Source: CAJBLF01 sp964463255
GTDB taxonomy: Bacteria; Patescibacteriota; Gracilibacteria; Absconditabacterales; Absconditicoccaceae
Assembly (NCBI GenBank): GCA_964463255.1
Contig: CAYXBC010000028.1
Coordinates: 13,334 to 77,333 of the forward strand
Length of the DNA stretch: 64,000 nucleotides
Direction of reading: 5' to 3'
The translations under genes and the position numbers were made by a program. Below, one piece after another: positions 20,174-30,547 of the stretch. The notes beneath the pieces are model-generated. The model ran no database searches, was not told the DNA's origin, and saw only the letters and a list, made by a program, of their open reading frames with translations. The stretch's first letter is position 1. Every line of letters begins with the position of its first letter.

Positions 20174-22603
20174 TTATGATTTGAGAGTGACGGTATATGT
20201 TGGAGGAGTGGATGTGGGTTTGCTTATCTTATAAGTTTTTCCATCCTTCGCTATCGTCTCTACTTCTGTCGTTCCCTGAATAGCGAAGTAAGCATCTATC
20301 TTTTTCTTGTGATCGGAATTGGCAGTGTTGAAAAGAGTCTGGAGAGCTGTTCCATCTGTAACATCTTTGGCTATGGTATCCAGATCGGCCTTGGCTGTTG
20401 TAGTTTTTTGTTTTGTCTCAGCGGTAGTATACCAATCAGTAGATAGTTGATTATTTGATGCAGTGATTACAGTAGTTATAAGCTTATCTTTTTCTGGTTG
20501 AGATACATTTAAAGCATTGATGGCTTGATAGAGACTATCAGTGCTTCAAGCAAGGAAAGTGCCGACACCAGTAGTTGCGACTCATAAGTTTTGGACTTGC
20601 GATTGTATGTCTGTCGATGTGACCGTGGAAGAAGTAATGATGGTTTTGGCTTGATCAGTAGTGAGCGTTGTAGGAGGAGTCGTTCCTGTTGTTCCCGTAT
20701 CTAATCATAGGAACTCATTAACTATCTTATCTTGTTTATATTCTCTATTGGCTATCCGTTTATCCGGTGCTCATTTAAGCGCATTAAATGCACTACCGAT
20801 ACCGACTCATCATTCTACGCCTGCAGGACCAGGAAGTATAGGAAGTGTGCCCAAGACATTCTTTCAGATTGATTCGACTTTGCCACCGATAGCTTTCCCG
20901 AGTTCATTGGCTTGCATTGATGCAAAGAATATCATCCGCATCAGCCCTATGGCGAAAAAGTTCACCATCATCCACGAAAGCCAATCCATCGTAGATCACC
21001 GCGTGACCTTGGAAAATTCGAGTTTGACTCATTCGAAGTCGACGGTTTCTGTATTTGTCGCTGTATTTTGGATAACCGTAACTCCCATGCTTTCATGGAT
21101 GGCATCTTTGGTATCGGGAGCAGTGAAGCCATTGACGAGGGCAGTCATAAAGATCAGTGAGATGCTCAGTGCTGCGACAGAGACGACGGGTGCAAAGATG
21201 ATACCTATCACGCCAGAAATATTGAGATATTTATTGTCGCTAATTGCCTTGATATTGAGTGATTTTTTGAACGTGGCTAGTAGGATGATGAAGGGTGAAG
21301 AGACGATATAGAGCCGGAGGACTCAGACTCTTGCGATAAGTACGAGGGCAAGGGCCACCAGCGGAAAAAAGAGGGCAAGGGCCACCAGCGATTTGATGAT
21401 AAAGATGAATGCAGTCCCTGAAGCGGAAGTGACGGTAGCAGTGCTAAGCTGTGAGAAGTTGAGTAATGAAGAGTAGAGCGTAACCAGGGGTCAGACGAAT
21501 CCTTTGGATCTATTGATAAGATCAGAGATAGTGGTAGCGATGCTCTTGTCGAGAAGACCGGTTCAATCCGCAAAAGCCCCCATCATCGTACTTGATCCAT
21601 CTAGCGGTATCATATCTTGAGTACGTAAGCTTTCCCATACTCAGGTTATAAGCATAAGAGAAGATAATCTTGCTGTATATTTCTCGGGCATATCTATCCG
21701 ACAGTCCGTGCACAAATCTTTAAGATCCTCTCTTACTTGATCATCATTCCATACCACCAATTGATTGCCATCAAGGACACAGACTTCACTTCATGCTGCC
21801 AATCCTCGTGCTGATAATTTGCTGATATTATTATAAATTTGATCAGGATATAGCCTTCCGATGATATAGGAGCGTTCCACTCTGCAAGGAGAGATTTGTA
21901 AGGTTGATGCAGTATTCCCACTGAGCGTGAGTGAATATCGGATCTGGAACGCATCCGCGTCTTTTGACGTAGCGCTAAATTTATTCATATCGATTTTCCC
22001 ATTGGTAGGGATGATTTTCTGATTACTGATAGAGGTATTCGTAGTTTGTAGTATGCTGAGGGGTAATCATCCTACAGCATAGGTAGCTACCGTCGAGAGA
22101 TCTATAAGCGCTGCAAGGAGAAACCGGCTCGCTTGGATAAGTATACCTGCGATAAGTGTAGATTTGATGACGCCGAGAGGGGATTTTTCATCTTTGAGTG
22201 ATCATGCTCAGGATCCCGTAAATAAGCTTTTGATGATGGCGATGAGTACCATGAAGCCTAGGGTGAAATTAGCGAAGTTTTTCATCATATTCCAGAATTG
22301 TCGGAGCGGAGCATCAAGATGAAAGATGGAAGCATAGACGAGGGTATTGTCCATAGCGAGTCCTGCCACGACCAGGAGCGGCCAGATGAGGAGATAGACA
22401 AGTTTGAGGAGTACATTGAGGGAATGTCGTACAGCTGAGGTATCACTCGCAGTAGCATTGCTTGCAGTAAGCTCAGGAATTTGTGCCCCTTGTGCATTGA
22501 CTTCACTGACGCCCACAAATCAGTTCAGGAAAATCCCAGAACATCACACGATGAATACTACTCATAGTATTTTTTTGATGAGACGAGAGATGGATGTTCT
22601 CAT
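20174..22603 (-). CDS. VirB6/TrbL-like T4SS membrane protein, 809 aa
   Basis: Paralogue of the downstream neighbour. N-terminal anchor (about residues 12-32), a Thr/Ser/Ala-rich stretch, then spans near 55-75, 105-130 and further clusters in the middle; the shared block MMKNFANFTLGFMVLI is near residue 112. The C-terminal 200 residues are polar, Thr/Lys-rich and helical, with no spans, likely on one side of the membrane. Within the coding sequence, 20 bp (GAGGGCAAGGGCCACCAGCG) occur twice at about 21343 and 21371. First gene of the operon with the VirB6-like and transglycosylase-like genes. Confidence 0.65.
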
Positions 22604-22806
22604 AGCATACTGCTAAATAATTAAATGGATATAACGAAGTTCTGATATCGTATGGAGGTTTCTCTTTTAGTTCCTAAATTATATGCCCGGAAGCTGCAAA
22701 TACCAAATAATCAGCGAGTTTCTTTATGAGTTACCTTGCAAATTCGTGGAATTTATGTATAAGATGTGTCCATATCGGAAAAATATTTACTTCTCAATGA
22801 TATATC

Positions 22807-23409
22807 ATGCTTTTTCTTAATATCTCAAGCGACCAAGTCCACCTGTTGGATGATCAAAGCCAGCATTTCCTTGAGCGCAATGGGATAGAGAATACACTGG
22901 GACCAGTACTGAAGGAGCTTGTAGACCAACACCCCGTAGAGACGCTTTTACTGCTCAACGGACCAGGCGGATTTACCAATCTTAGAGTCGGGACATTGAC
23001 GATAAATATGCTCAATACGCTCTTGCAGCACGATACCGGGACATTTATTCCTATCGCATCCATCACCAAGATCGATCTCTATAGCTATGCCCACAAACAA
23101 GGCTGGATCCCGAGATATGGGATAGTCTATATCGGACAGAAACACAATGTGCGATGGTATGATTTCCAGGAGCATATCCACAAACAAATTACCTTGGACG
23201 AAATACACTATACGGATGACCTTTTCCTGGATACCGTCCATGATCCTTATCGGACGACTACGGAAGCTATGGTTTCCTTTTCCATGGACAACAATACACT
23301 CTTTATAAGCTATAAAGGTGATGAGTATCCACTACAGATGGCAAATCTTCGCATCCCTTTGACGATGACCGTGGAACCAGAATACTTCATCCAACCGACT
23401 ATGAATTAA
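22807..23409 (+). CDS. tsaB: TsaB-like tRNA t6A biosynthesis protein
   Basis: 200 residues. TsaB is the scaffold partner of TsaD in making N6-threonylcarbamoyladenosine at tRNA position 37. Seen: N-terminal MLFLNISSD in place of MILaidTS, and LNGPGGFTNLRVG near residue 56, matching the TsaB signature GPGSFTGLRIG. No internal TGA. The C-terminal half diverges from well-known TsaB proteins. Start chosen at the first ATG that gives the standard N-terminus. Divergent from the T4SS operon; ruvX follows 51 bp later. Confidence 0.8.
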   Translation: MLFLNISSDQVHLLDDQSQHFLERNGIENTLGPVLKELVDQHPVETLLLLNGPGGFTNLRVGTLTINMLNTLLQHDTGTFIPIASITKIDLYSYAHKQGWIPRYGIVYIGQKHNVRWYDFQEHIHKQITLDEIHYTDDLFLDTVHDPYRTTTEAMVSFSMDNNTLFISYKGDEYPLQMANLRIPLTMTVEPEYFIQPTMN

Positions 23410-23460
23410 CAATACTCCACTCTCCATTCTCCATCTTTTAGCTATTCCCATAATTCAATT

Positions 23461-23871
23461 ATGCAGACAAATCACCGCAAGACCAAAACCATCCTCGGTA
23501 TCGATCGAGGGACGAGATATATCTGACTCGCCTATGCGCTCGAAGGAAGCGACATCATTTTCCCCATCGGCTATATCATCAACGATAAAATGATGTATTT
23601 CAATGTTGCTGGCATCATAGAAAAACACAACGTGAAGAAAATCATGCTTGGACGGCCGAGCAAACAAAAAGATATCCAGGAAAAGATCCAAGGATTTATG
23701 AAAAGTCTCGGCTATATCATAGAACATAAAGAGATAGAAATCCAGCTTGTAGAGGAAGACTATACGAGTGTACAATCCGGAGAGATTATGTCCAATTTCA
23801 AAAAGAACGCTGCTGAAGATACGGTCAGTGCTATGATTATCCTTGAGAGAGGACTTAAAGGGGAATGATAA
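23461..23871 (+). CDS. ruvX: RuvX/YqgF-type Holliday junction resolvase-like nuclease
   Basis: 136 residues with the RNase H-like fold signatures of RuvX/YqgF: ILGIDRGTRYIGLA near residue 11, MLGRPSKQKD near residue 63, VEEDYTSVQS near residue 98 and NAAEDTVSAMIILE near the C-terminus, giving the acidic active-site residues. In bacteria this family acts in pre-16S rRNA 5' end processing. The glycine of RYIGLA is TGA, as is the last residue before the TAA. Follows tsaB on the same strand. Confidence 0.88.
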
Positions 23872-23907
23872 ACCCCTGCGAGGATACATCAATTTTGAAT
23901 TTCTAAC

Positions 23908-23930
23908 CTTGCCTGCGGCAGGCAGGTTTC
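23908..23930. repeat. palindromic repeat R2 (CCTGCC/GGCAGG)
   Basis: AACCTTGCCTGCGGCAGGCA followed by GGTTT: an almost perfect palindrome. Related cores occur at 16196-16214, 38541-38559, 39654-39674 (inside sufS) and, as a degenerate form, in the array at 50901. Confidence 0.75.
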
Positions 23931-23953
23931 TAATGTATGATTTACTAGAATGA

Positions 23954-24105
23954 ACTATGGTAATTTACAATAGATTATAATAAGACACTACCTTCATCCA
24001 TCATCCATCATCCATTTATCCTCGCAGGGGAAAATCCAAAATCAATTATAGTCTAACATCCAAAATCCAAAATCAATTATAGTCTATCATTCAAAACCAA
24101 TAATT
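23954..24105 (+). repeat. dispersed repeat R1, copy 2, with internal duplication
   Basis: The first 60 bp match the element at 4115-4183. The rest carries several CATCCAT units, a TCCTCGCAGGGG patch, and a direct repeat of about 24 bp (AATCCAAAATCAATTATAGT at about 24033 and 24064). Non-coding, between ruvX and the DUF58 gene. Confidence 0.7.
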
Positions 24106-24111
24106 TTGGTG

Positions 24112-24852
24112 TTAGTCCACTTGTAATAATTCTATTTCATCGCTCTGATTTTCTGCAGCACCCATCACGACGGGTAAACTATTTTTCTCAACAAAAAATC
24201 AGGTATAATTTTGTCATAGCTGATGATCTATGGGAAGCTGGAATAAGAAAACGATATGGTGCGCTCTGAGATAGTGCAGTAATTTTTTGGACTCTTCATC
24301 CATGGTGAGGAAGTCGGAAAAGATAACTATCGCTCTTCTTTGTTGGCGTTCTGTGGATGTAGTCAGAAATGTTTGTAATAATGAGGTATATATTTTTTTG
24401 GTTTTTTTTACACCTGCTACGAGGGTGTGAAGTGTATCCAATATTTCTTGATTATTTTTGCTCATCACCTGCTCCACGAGTTGTGTGGAGCCAAATAATT
24501 TCTGTTTCGGAGAGAAAAATCTGATAGCAATCTGTTCGTGCTGGCAGTAGGAGATAATATCCTCGGCATAAGCAATAACCTGCTGTTCATTTGGTACTTT
24601 ACCACCTCTTCGGTTGTAATTGATATCCAGAAACATATCCAGGACAAGTGATTTTTCCTGCTGGAAAATATTGGTGTAGAGCTCCTGATATTTTGCGGAA
24701 AGTCTTCGGTTGATCTGTGAAGAGCTATCACCAGCAGAATATTTTCTCATATCAACTTTTTCGCTGCCTGTTCATTTCATAATATGCTGAAATACACCGT
24801 ACCGCTTCCCGACGATAGGCTTAGTAAGCTTTATGCTAAAGTTTTTTTTCAT
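24112..24852 (-). CDS. DUF58 domain protein
   Basis: 246 residues. The DUF58 signature (YxPGDxxRxIDWxxSAR) is seen as YSAGDSSSQINWRLSAK near residue 38, with CGA at 24708-24706 read as the conserved Trp. It is followed by a von Willebrand A-like fold: VLDMFLDINYN and later AIVIFSDFLTM. DUF58 proteins often work with MoxR AAA ATPases in protein or envelope maturation; no MoxR gene is visible here. Unlike many members, no N-terminal membrane spans. Two or three TGA glycines. Confidence 0.8.
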
Positions 24853-24900
24853 ACAAAACAACTAAACGACTAAACGATTGCTGGCATCATTCTGTTGTAT

Positions 24901-24935
24901 CTCATTCCGGGGTCATGTGTTGCGGCCGGAATCCA
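24901..24935 (+). repeat. dispersed repeat R4 (CTCATTCCGG ... CCGGAATCCAT)
   Basis: Shares CTCATTCCGG at one end and GTTGCGGCCGGAATCCAT at the other with the inverted copy at 38560-38596. Intergenic, between the DUF58 and murE-like genes. Confidence 0.7.
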
Positions 24936-24965
24936 TATGTCTAGTCACGGATCACGAGTACCTAG

Positions 24966-26273
24966 TTATGAAGTGAAGTTTTTAATTACTTCCTCCTTAT
25001 CACTTCGTTTTCTCTTGCCGAAATTGGTGTATTGCACAGTCTCATGACCTTTGCCTGCGAGCATGACGATATCTCCGGGTTTCGCGATATCAGTAGCGAA
25101 TTTTATAGCCAATGTTCTTTCCGGGAGAAGAAAGAAATCTTTCCCCAATGTTTTATGGGATATCTTACTGGTAAGCTGTTGGATGATTTCGAGTCTATTT
25201 TCGATATCAGGATCATCATCCGTGGCGATGAGGATGTCACTGTATCTGTCTGCTATCTCTCCCATAGCCGGTCTTTTGGTCTTGTCCCTGTTGCCGGTTG
25301 CTCAAAAGAGCGTAATCAATCTGCCTGTTCATTTGATCTTGCTGAGATATTCCAAAGTCTTATCCAATGCGTCAGGTGTATGAGCGAAATCCACGAAATA
25401 GTGTATACCGTTATGCTCGATTTGGTCCATGCGTCCAGTGACGGTGTCGAATCATGCTATGGCTTCGAGGGATTGGGGTAGAGTTACGCCGATTTGAAGC
25501 ACTACGCTGAGCGCAGCAAGGATATTGTAGACATTAAATTCTCCGAGGAGTTTCGTTGTCACCTCATATGATTTACCAAGATAATTCAGCGTGAAGGTAG
25601 TTCAGGTAGCAGAGAGCTGGATATTTTCTGCTTTGAGATTGGATGATGCGACGATACTATAATTGAGTTTTTGATCGAAGGGAAGTTCCTCGAACCACTG
25701 TCTTCCTATCTTATCGTCAGCAGGGAAGGAAGCATATTTGCTCTGCTTGGTATTCTCCAAAACATATCTGAAGAGTTGCTCTTTGGACTTTACATAACGT
25801 TCGAAGGTACCATGAAAATCCAAGTGATCATGAGTGATATTCGTCAATACAGCGAAATCGAATGCGACGCCTTCGAACCTATACTGATCCAGACCGTGGG
25901 AGGATACTTCGAGAATAGCTATCTTACATCAGGAGTCTTTTGCAGTTGCGAGCGTAGATTGGAGATCAAAGACATCTAGAGAAGTCATCTTTTTAGTGTT
26001 GGGGATATCTTTGCCGCCGATTTTGATATTCGCCGTGCTAATCATTACTGTCTTGGCGACACAGGTATTGAGTATCGTATGGATGATATTTGCCGTAGTG
26101 GTTTTGCCGTTGGTTCATGTTACGCCTATGACGAAAAAACTCTTTGAAGGGTAGCCATAGAGCATATTTGCGATTTTCCCCATCATTTTTTTTCGCTGCT
26201 GATAGATGAAGCTTTCTTTGATGAGGGAATAGAGTTTGTCATATCCGATGAGTTTCTTGAGGAGTGCTTTCAT
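24966..26273 (-). CDS. murE: MurE-type Mur ligase (UDP-MurNAc-tripeptide synthetase)
   Basis: 435 residues. Adds the third amino acid to the peptidoglycan stem peptide, using ATP. Walker A GVTGTNGKTTT near residue 50, LEVSSHGLDQ near residue 125, TNITHDHLDFHG near residue 142, FGATGNRDKTKRP near residue 330 and the C-terminal DDDP and AGKGHE motifs of MurE. The N-terminal UDP-binding domain is shorter than usual (MurE is about 490 aa). Conserved Arg are AGG and CGC, several conserved Gly are TGA. Which diamino acid is added cannot be told. Part of a wall-synthesis group with ddl. Confidence 0.9.
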
Positions 26274-26357
26274 AGAGCAATCGAGAATGATAAATATAGT
26301 CGATAGTAAATGTAGTTATTTAACAGAAAAAATCCATGATATTATTATATGGGTCTA

Positions 26358-27083
26358 CTAGAAAGTCTTTTCATTTTTTATCAGCCGTCATCCAATGATG
26401 GCTGCAGTTTCGATTCTCAAAACAGTTGTTCATAAACTCACGATTTTGGGCGTAGAGGCTACAAATACTTGATAATCTTTTGGAGTCAATCCTCATTCTG
26501 GACCGACCAAACCAGTTATATGGGACTTGGGAATCGTTCCTTGTTTGCCTGGAGTTGCCGCATCACTCGTTGGTGCCGTATCGAAGACAATAAGCTCGGT
26601 ATCTTGGAGATATTTTTGTATATCGGGGGTAAAAATGAGCTCTGGCATCGTTCGTCCTCGTGATTGTTCGACTGCTTCCTTGATAATCTTCTGTAACCTT
26701 TCTTCTTTCTTGGGATTCCATTCTCTGATAATGGATCTTTCTGATGGCCAAAAAATTATCTGATCCAGACCACATTCGGTGAGCTTTTGGACGATCAACT
26801 CCACTTTATCCCGCTTATTCGGCAGAGCGATAATCATATGTTTTTTTTCGGGAGCGATATCATGTACCTGTTCAGAGATAATGGTTCATGAAAGCGAAAC
26901 ATTATCCCGAGCATCTATGCGGATTTCATATCTTAGCTTATGAGGTTCTTTGTGAGGATTCTGTACCCATATGGTATCGCCGATACGCGCTCTGAGTACT
27001 TTTCTGATTTGTGACAAAAGATCGCTATCAACGATACTGATAATTTCTCCATTTTTTTGATAGTCAGTAATGAATAATTGCAT
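26358..27083 (-). CDS. rsmE: 16S rRNA m3U1498 methyltransferase RsmE
   Basis: 241 residues, SPOUT-class methyltransferase modifying U1498 of 16S rRNA. N-terminal PUA-like part, then KVELIVQKLTECGLDQIIF near residue 95 and the SAM-binding knot: GLVGPEGGLT near residue 190 and SLGTTVLRIETAA near residue 213. The second Gly in GPEGG and the Gly of SLG are TGA. Ends with two consecutive TAG codons. Starts at the ATG at 27083, 30 bp downstream of ddl. Confidence 0.92.
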
Positions 27084-27113
27084 AAGACGATAATGAAATG
27101 AATAAAGAATATT

Positions 27114-28094
27114 TTAATAGGCGAGTGCTATAATATCATTGATAAGTTGCGTATACGACATTCCCTGGTGAGTCATCAACATAGGAAACATAGAGATATC
27201 GGTAAATCCAGGGAGGGTATTGATTTCATTCAGATATATGTTGTTATCTGCTATGAAAAAATCGATTCTTGCGAAACCACTACAATCACAAAGTTTATAG
27301 GTCTTTTGAGCGAGATCTATAATATATTTTTTATCTTTGGCAGATAATTTTGCAGGGATATGTACGGTTGCTTCGTTGTTTGTATATTTATCATCATAGT
27401 CATAAAAATCTTTTGTGAGGATCAATTCTCCGGGTTCAGAAATGTTGAGTTCTTTGTTTCCCGTTATGGCAACTTCTATTTCTCTCGGTGAAACCAATCA
27501 CTCTTCGATGAGTATTTTACTATCATGTGTACGAGCTTCTGTGATAGCGGCATTGAGTTGCTCATAGGTGGTTATTTTGGAGATACCTACAGAAGATCAG
27601 GAATTAGCGGGTTTTACATAGAGAGGCAAAGATAACTTTTTTTTCGCTTCTTGGATTTTCAAGGTAATTCATAGGTCATTCATAAGGTGAAAATCTATAT
27701 CCATAGATCTTGTTTGAGGAATATCGTGTCACGAAAGGAAATGTTTAAACAGTGATTTATCCATACATAATGCGGAACTCAAGACATGACATCAGCAATA
27801 TTTTATTTTTTGTGTAGAAAAAATTCCCTGAAGAGATCAGTCCTCGCCATATTTTCCATGCGTTATAGGAAAAGCTATATCAAACGTCTTTTTGAAATCA
27901 CTGATATGAAGTAATTTCTTTTTATCTAGGCTATTGATATCTTTGACCGTATAAAATACTCCGTTTTTGTGTCGATAAATAAGGATAAGGTGATATTTCT
28001 TATGGTCAAAATTGGCAACGATATTTTTTGCTGAAGAGATCGAAACTTCTGATTCATTACTTATTCAACCAAAAAAAAGTCAAATTTTTTGCAT
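27114..28094 (-). CDS. ddl: D-alanine--D-alanine ligase
   Basis: 326 residues. Joins two D-Ala for peptidoglycan. ATP-grasp family blocks in order: LFFGGISNESEVSISS at the N-terminus, ITHGKYGEDGSLQG near residue 70, LSSALCMDK near residue 95, YVKPANSGSSVGIS near residue 145, and GFARIDFFI with YLNEINTLPGFT near residue 270-290. Glycines in GGIS, EDGSLQG and NSGSS are TGA. Start taken at the ATG at 28094, which gives the normal N-terminus. Divergent from the DUF212 gene. Confidence 0.94.
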
Positions 28095-28258
28095 GCCTAG
28101 TAATTACATATAAATGTAGTATTTTTTTAGGATTTTCATGGAATAATACAATAGCTAATCGATATGGGCGTATGTCATAGTTATTTTGCCATTTTTGTAT
28201 TTGAATTCTACTGTTTTTTCCATACACACAGAGTGATTTATCTAACATCTCATGTTTT

Positions 28259-28750
28259 ATGGTCCAATACGCAATCGAGGGTTTCAAAGCGTTGTTCGCC
28301 CACGGGTTCCAGATGTACCCGATTTTTATCGTAATCATCGTGGGATGTATCATCCAAGTTACCAAAGTCATCATAGATATTATTAGATACAAACGCATCT
28401 ATACCTGACATATTTTCGCATCCTGAGGATTTCCATCATTCCATAGCGGATTAGCGAGCAGTGTCACCATGCTAGTCCGGTTGCAGTACGGATTTGATAG
28501 CGTTTTTTTTGCGGTAGCGTTTGCGTTTAGCGTGCTCTTTGCCTATGATGCCATGAATCTGAGATACGAGACAGGACAACACGCACAATATATCAACGAT
28601 CTGAGGTCAGAGTTGCAAACGATTCTTCTCAAGAAAGAGAAAGAGACACTCAAGGAAAGAATAGGACATACGCCGCTTGAAGTGGCAGGATGAATAATCT
28701 TTGGAACAATCCTGACCTATATCTTTTATTATATCTATTATATTAAATAA
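28259..28750 (+). CDS. DUF212 (divergent PAP2-like) membrane protein
   Basis: 163 residues. Family signature FASGGFPSFHSGLASSV near residue 62 (SGGMPSSHS in relatives), FAYDAMNLRYETGQ near residue 100 and LKERIGHTPLEVAGG near residue 137. These are YuiD-type membrane proteins distantly related to PAP2 phosphatases, probably acting on lipid-linked phosphates; activity unproven. Four spans. Three TGA glycines, two of them in the signature loops, hide the gene in a standard-code translation. Start at ATG 28259; divergent from ddl and upstream of ftsQ. Confidence 0.85.
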
Positions 28751-28849
28751 TTGAGAATTTAAAATTTAAAAATATAAAGGTAGAAGTAAAAAATTCAGGC
28801 TTCTACATTACACACATCTAAATTTTAAATGTATTGTTCATTAGTCAGT

Positions 28850-29692
28850 ATGATAAAATTCGTGGTCCCTAAACCCGTGAAAAAGAAACAGAGGACATAT
28901 ATCCCTTTGGATGAGGATAAAAAAAGGATCAGATCATGATTCCATTTTTTTTCTATAAAAGTAATCCGGAGTATTTTCATTATATTCGCGCTTGTGTATT
29001 GAGGATATTACGTGCTCAAAAGTACAATCCTCAATCACCAATATCTCATCAAGAGGGTGCTTTATGATTCGGGAGATCTAGCATGGTACGATGAACCATA
29101 TCTGTACAAACGTATAAGCACTAAACTCAAAGGTGAGAATTTTTATATAGCTAGGTTTTATAGGACTAGGGTGCTAGCAGATATCCAAGCCATCTATCCC
29201 ATGATATCAGCAATTGATATCTCCTATCGTTCATCGAATACGGTAGAGGTGAAGCTAACGTTTAGACCGGTAGATTTGGTAATCAGAAACCAGACAGAGA
29301 GATATGTGATAATCAGAGACCAAGTATTGCGCATCTATTCGGGAAATAGACTAGCAGATGGAATCAGAATCCTTGATCTACCCGTATATCTCAGCGGTAT
29401 GCGTTCCATGTCCGGATTTTTCTTTAGACAGGTGGCTACTGGATTGGTAGAACAGACCGAACTGCTCTATCAATGATTTCCATGACTTACAGGTCTAGAA
29501 TATCTTCCCTGAGGAGAGAGATCCATTGTCTATCTGGAAGGTAAGAGATTTTTCATCAATAACCTCGGTGATATTTCAAATCAGATCAGGAATTATCAAT
29601 TACTCAAAAAATATTATAAGGAGTATGCTAAACTCCAAGATATCGACCTGGGAAGCCTAGGAAAGGATAAAGTGATTGTCAGGAGATTCTAA
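28850..29692 (+). CDS. ftsQ: FtsQ/DivIB-like cell division protein
   Basis: 280 residues: a basic cytoplasmic N-terminus (PKPVKKKQRTY), one membrane span at about residues 38-58, then a POTRA-like domain (IYPMISAIDISYRSSNTVEV near residue 115) and a beta-rich C-terminal domain, the FtsQ/DivIB layout. FtsQ links early and late division proteins at the septum. TGA glycines include RSGFHFF and the GFPGLTGLEYLPGGE run. Proximity to murE-like and ddl genes resembles a reduced dcw cluster. Confidence 0.8.
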
Positions 29693-29720
29693 GGGGAATA
29701 AGGAAACGAAGAAAAATGAC

Positions 29721-30536
29721 GTGCGATTTGCGCGTTTTTTTTTTAAAATATTTATTTTTGACATTATATATTTCGAAAAGATATCGAAACAACAAAGTGT
29801 TGTAATCATGTTTTTTTGGGTGGCGATGGTGGGTTTTTTGTGGGTCAGAGCATCACTGTATTCGGATGTAAAAATCATCCCTTCACCCAAAATGGTGATC
29901 AATGCCTTAGGTGCTTTGTATATGGAAGGACTGGTGAAAGAATTTGCTATAAGCATGGGGTTATGTTTCAAGTCTACACTGTATGCACTTGTAATCTCTC
30001 TCGTGTTGGCATATTTATCTCCCATGCCGTTCATTCGTCCGCTTGCTCAAGGAATCAGTAAATTCCGTTATCTTCCGATGATAGGAATTACCTTTTACTT
30101 GACGCAAGCTGGCATCCAGGGAAGAAGCCTACAGATTGCTATCTTATCCATGTTCGTGACGGTATATTTTATTACATCTCTTATGAGTATGATCGCAGAT
30201 ATTCCTATTGAAGAATATGATTTAGCTCGTACTATGGGATGTTCCCGTTGGGAGATGCTGTGGAAAGTAGTTATAAAAGGAAGAATGGATTATGTGGTTG
30301 AAATTCTTCGCCAAAATCTTGCTATTACCTGGATGATGTTCGTAACCGTAGAGGTTCTCGTATATTCTGCAGGGGGAGTGGGGATTTGGTTAAAGAATTC
30401 TGAACGATTTGGAGCTCACGATAAGATTTTTGCTATTCAGATTTTAATTTTTGGCTTAGGTGCACTAATTGATTTAGGACTTGCAAAACTCAAACCAGCT
30501 CTTTTTCCCTATTCACAAACCGTTAAATCACTGTAG
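29721..30536 (+). CDS. ABC transporter permease (NitT/TauT type), atypical for this genome
   Basis: Five or six membrane spans and the EAA cytoplasmic loop EEYDLARTMGCSRWEML near residue 180 identify a binding-protein-dependent permease of the nitrate/sulfonate/taurine class. No internal TGA despite about 20 glycines. The start is unclear: GTG 29721 is used here; TTG 29676 or ATG 29808 are alternatives, and an out-of-frame ATG at 29716 would be brought into frame by one extra T in the T10 run at 29735-29744. Followed 11 bp later by the ATPase gene. No substrate-binding protein gene nearby. Confidence 0.75.
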   Translation: MRFARFFFKIFIFDIIYFEKISKQQSVVIMFFWVAMVGFLWVRASLYSDVKIIPSPKMVINALGALYMEGLVKEFAISMGLCFKSTLYALVISLVLAYLSPMPFIRPLAQGISKFRYLPMIGITFYLTQAGIQGRSLQIAILSMFVTVYFITSLMSMIADIPIEEYDLARTMGCSRWEMLWKVVIKGRMDYVVEILRQNLAITWMMFVTVEVLVYSAGGVGIWLKNSERFGAHDKIFAIQILIFGLGALIDLGLAKLKPALFPYSQTVKSL

Positions 30537-30540
30537 GAGG
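30535..30540 (+). promoter_or_regulatory. strong Shine-Dalgarno AGGAGG
   Basis: AGGAGG 7 bp before the ATG at 30548. Native genes here (recA, fusA, clpB-like, sufS) show no such motif, which marks the ABC pair as unusual. Confidence 0.8.
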
Positions 30541-30547
30541 AAAATTT

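Noticed and set aside
20661..21311. 216-codon plus-strand frame
   Set aside because: Antisense to the 809-codon VirB6-like gene.
28057..28444. Minus-strand frames of 68-113 codons upstream of ddl
   Set aside because: The plus strand of the same DNA encodes the first half of the DUF212 protein with its FASGGFPSFHS signature once TGA is read as Gly; the minus frames are shadows.
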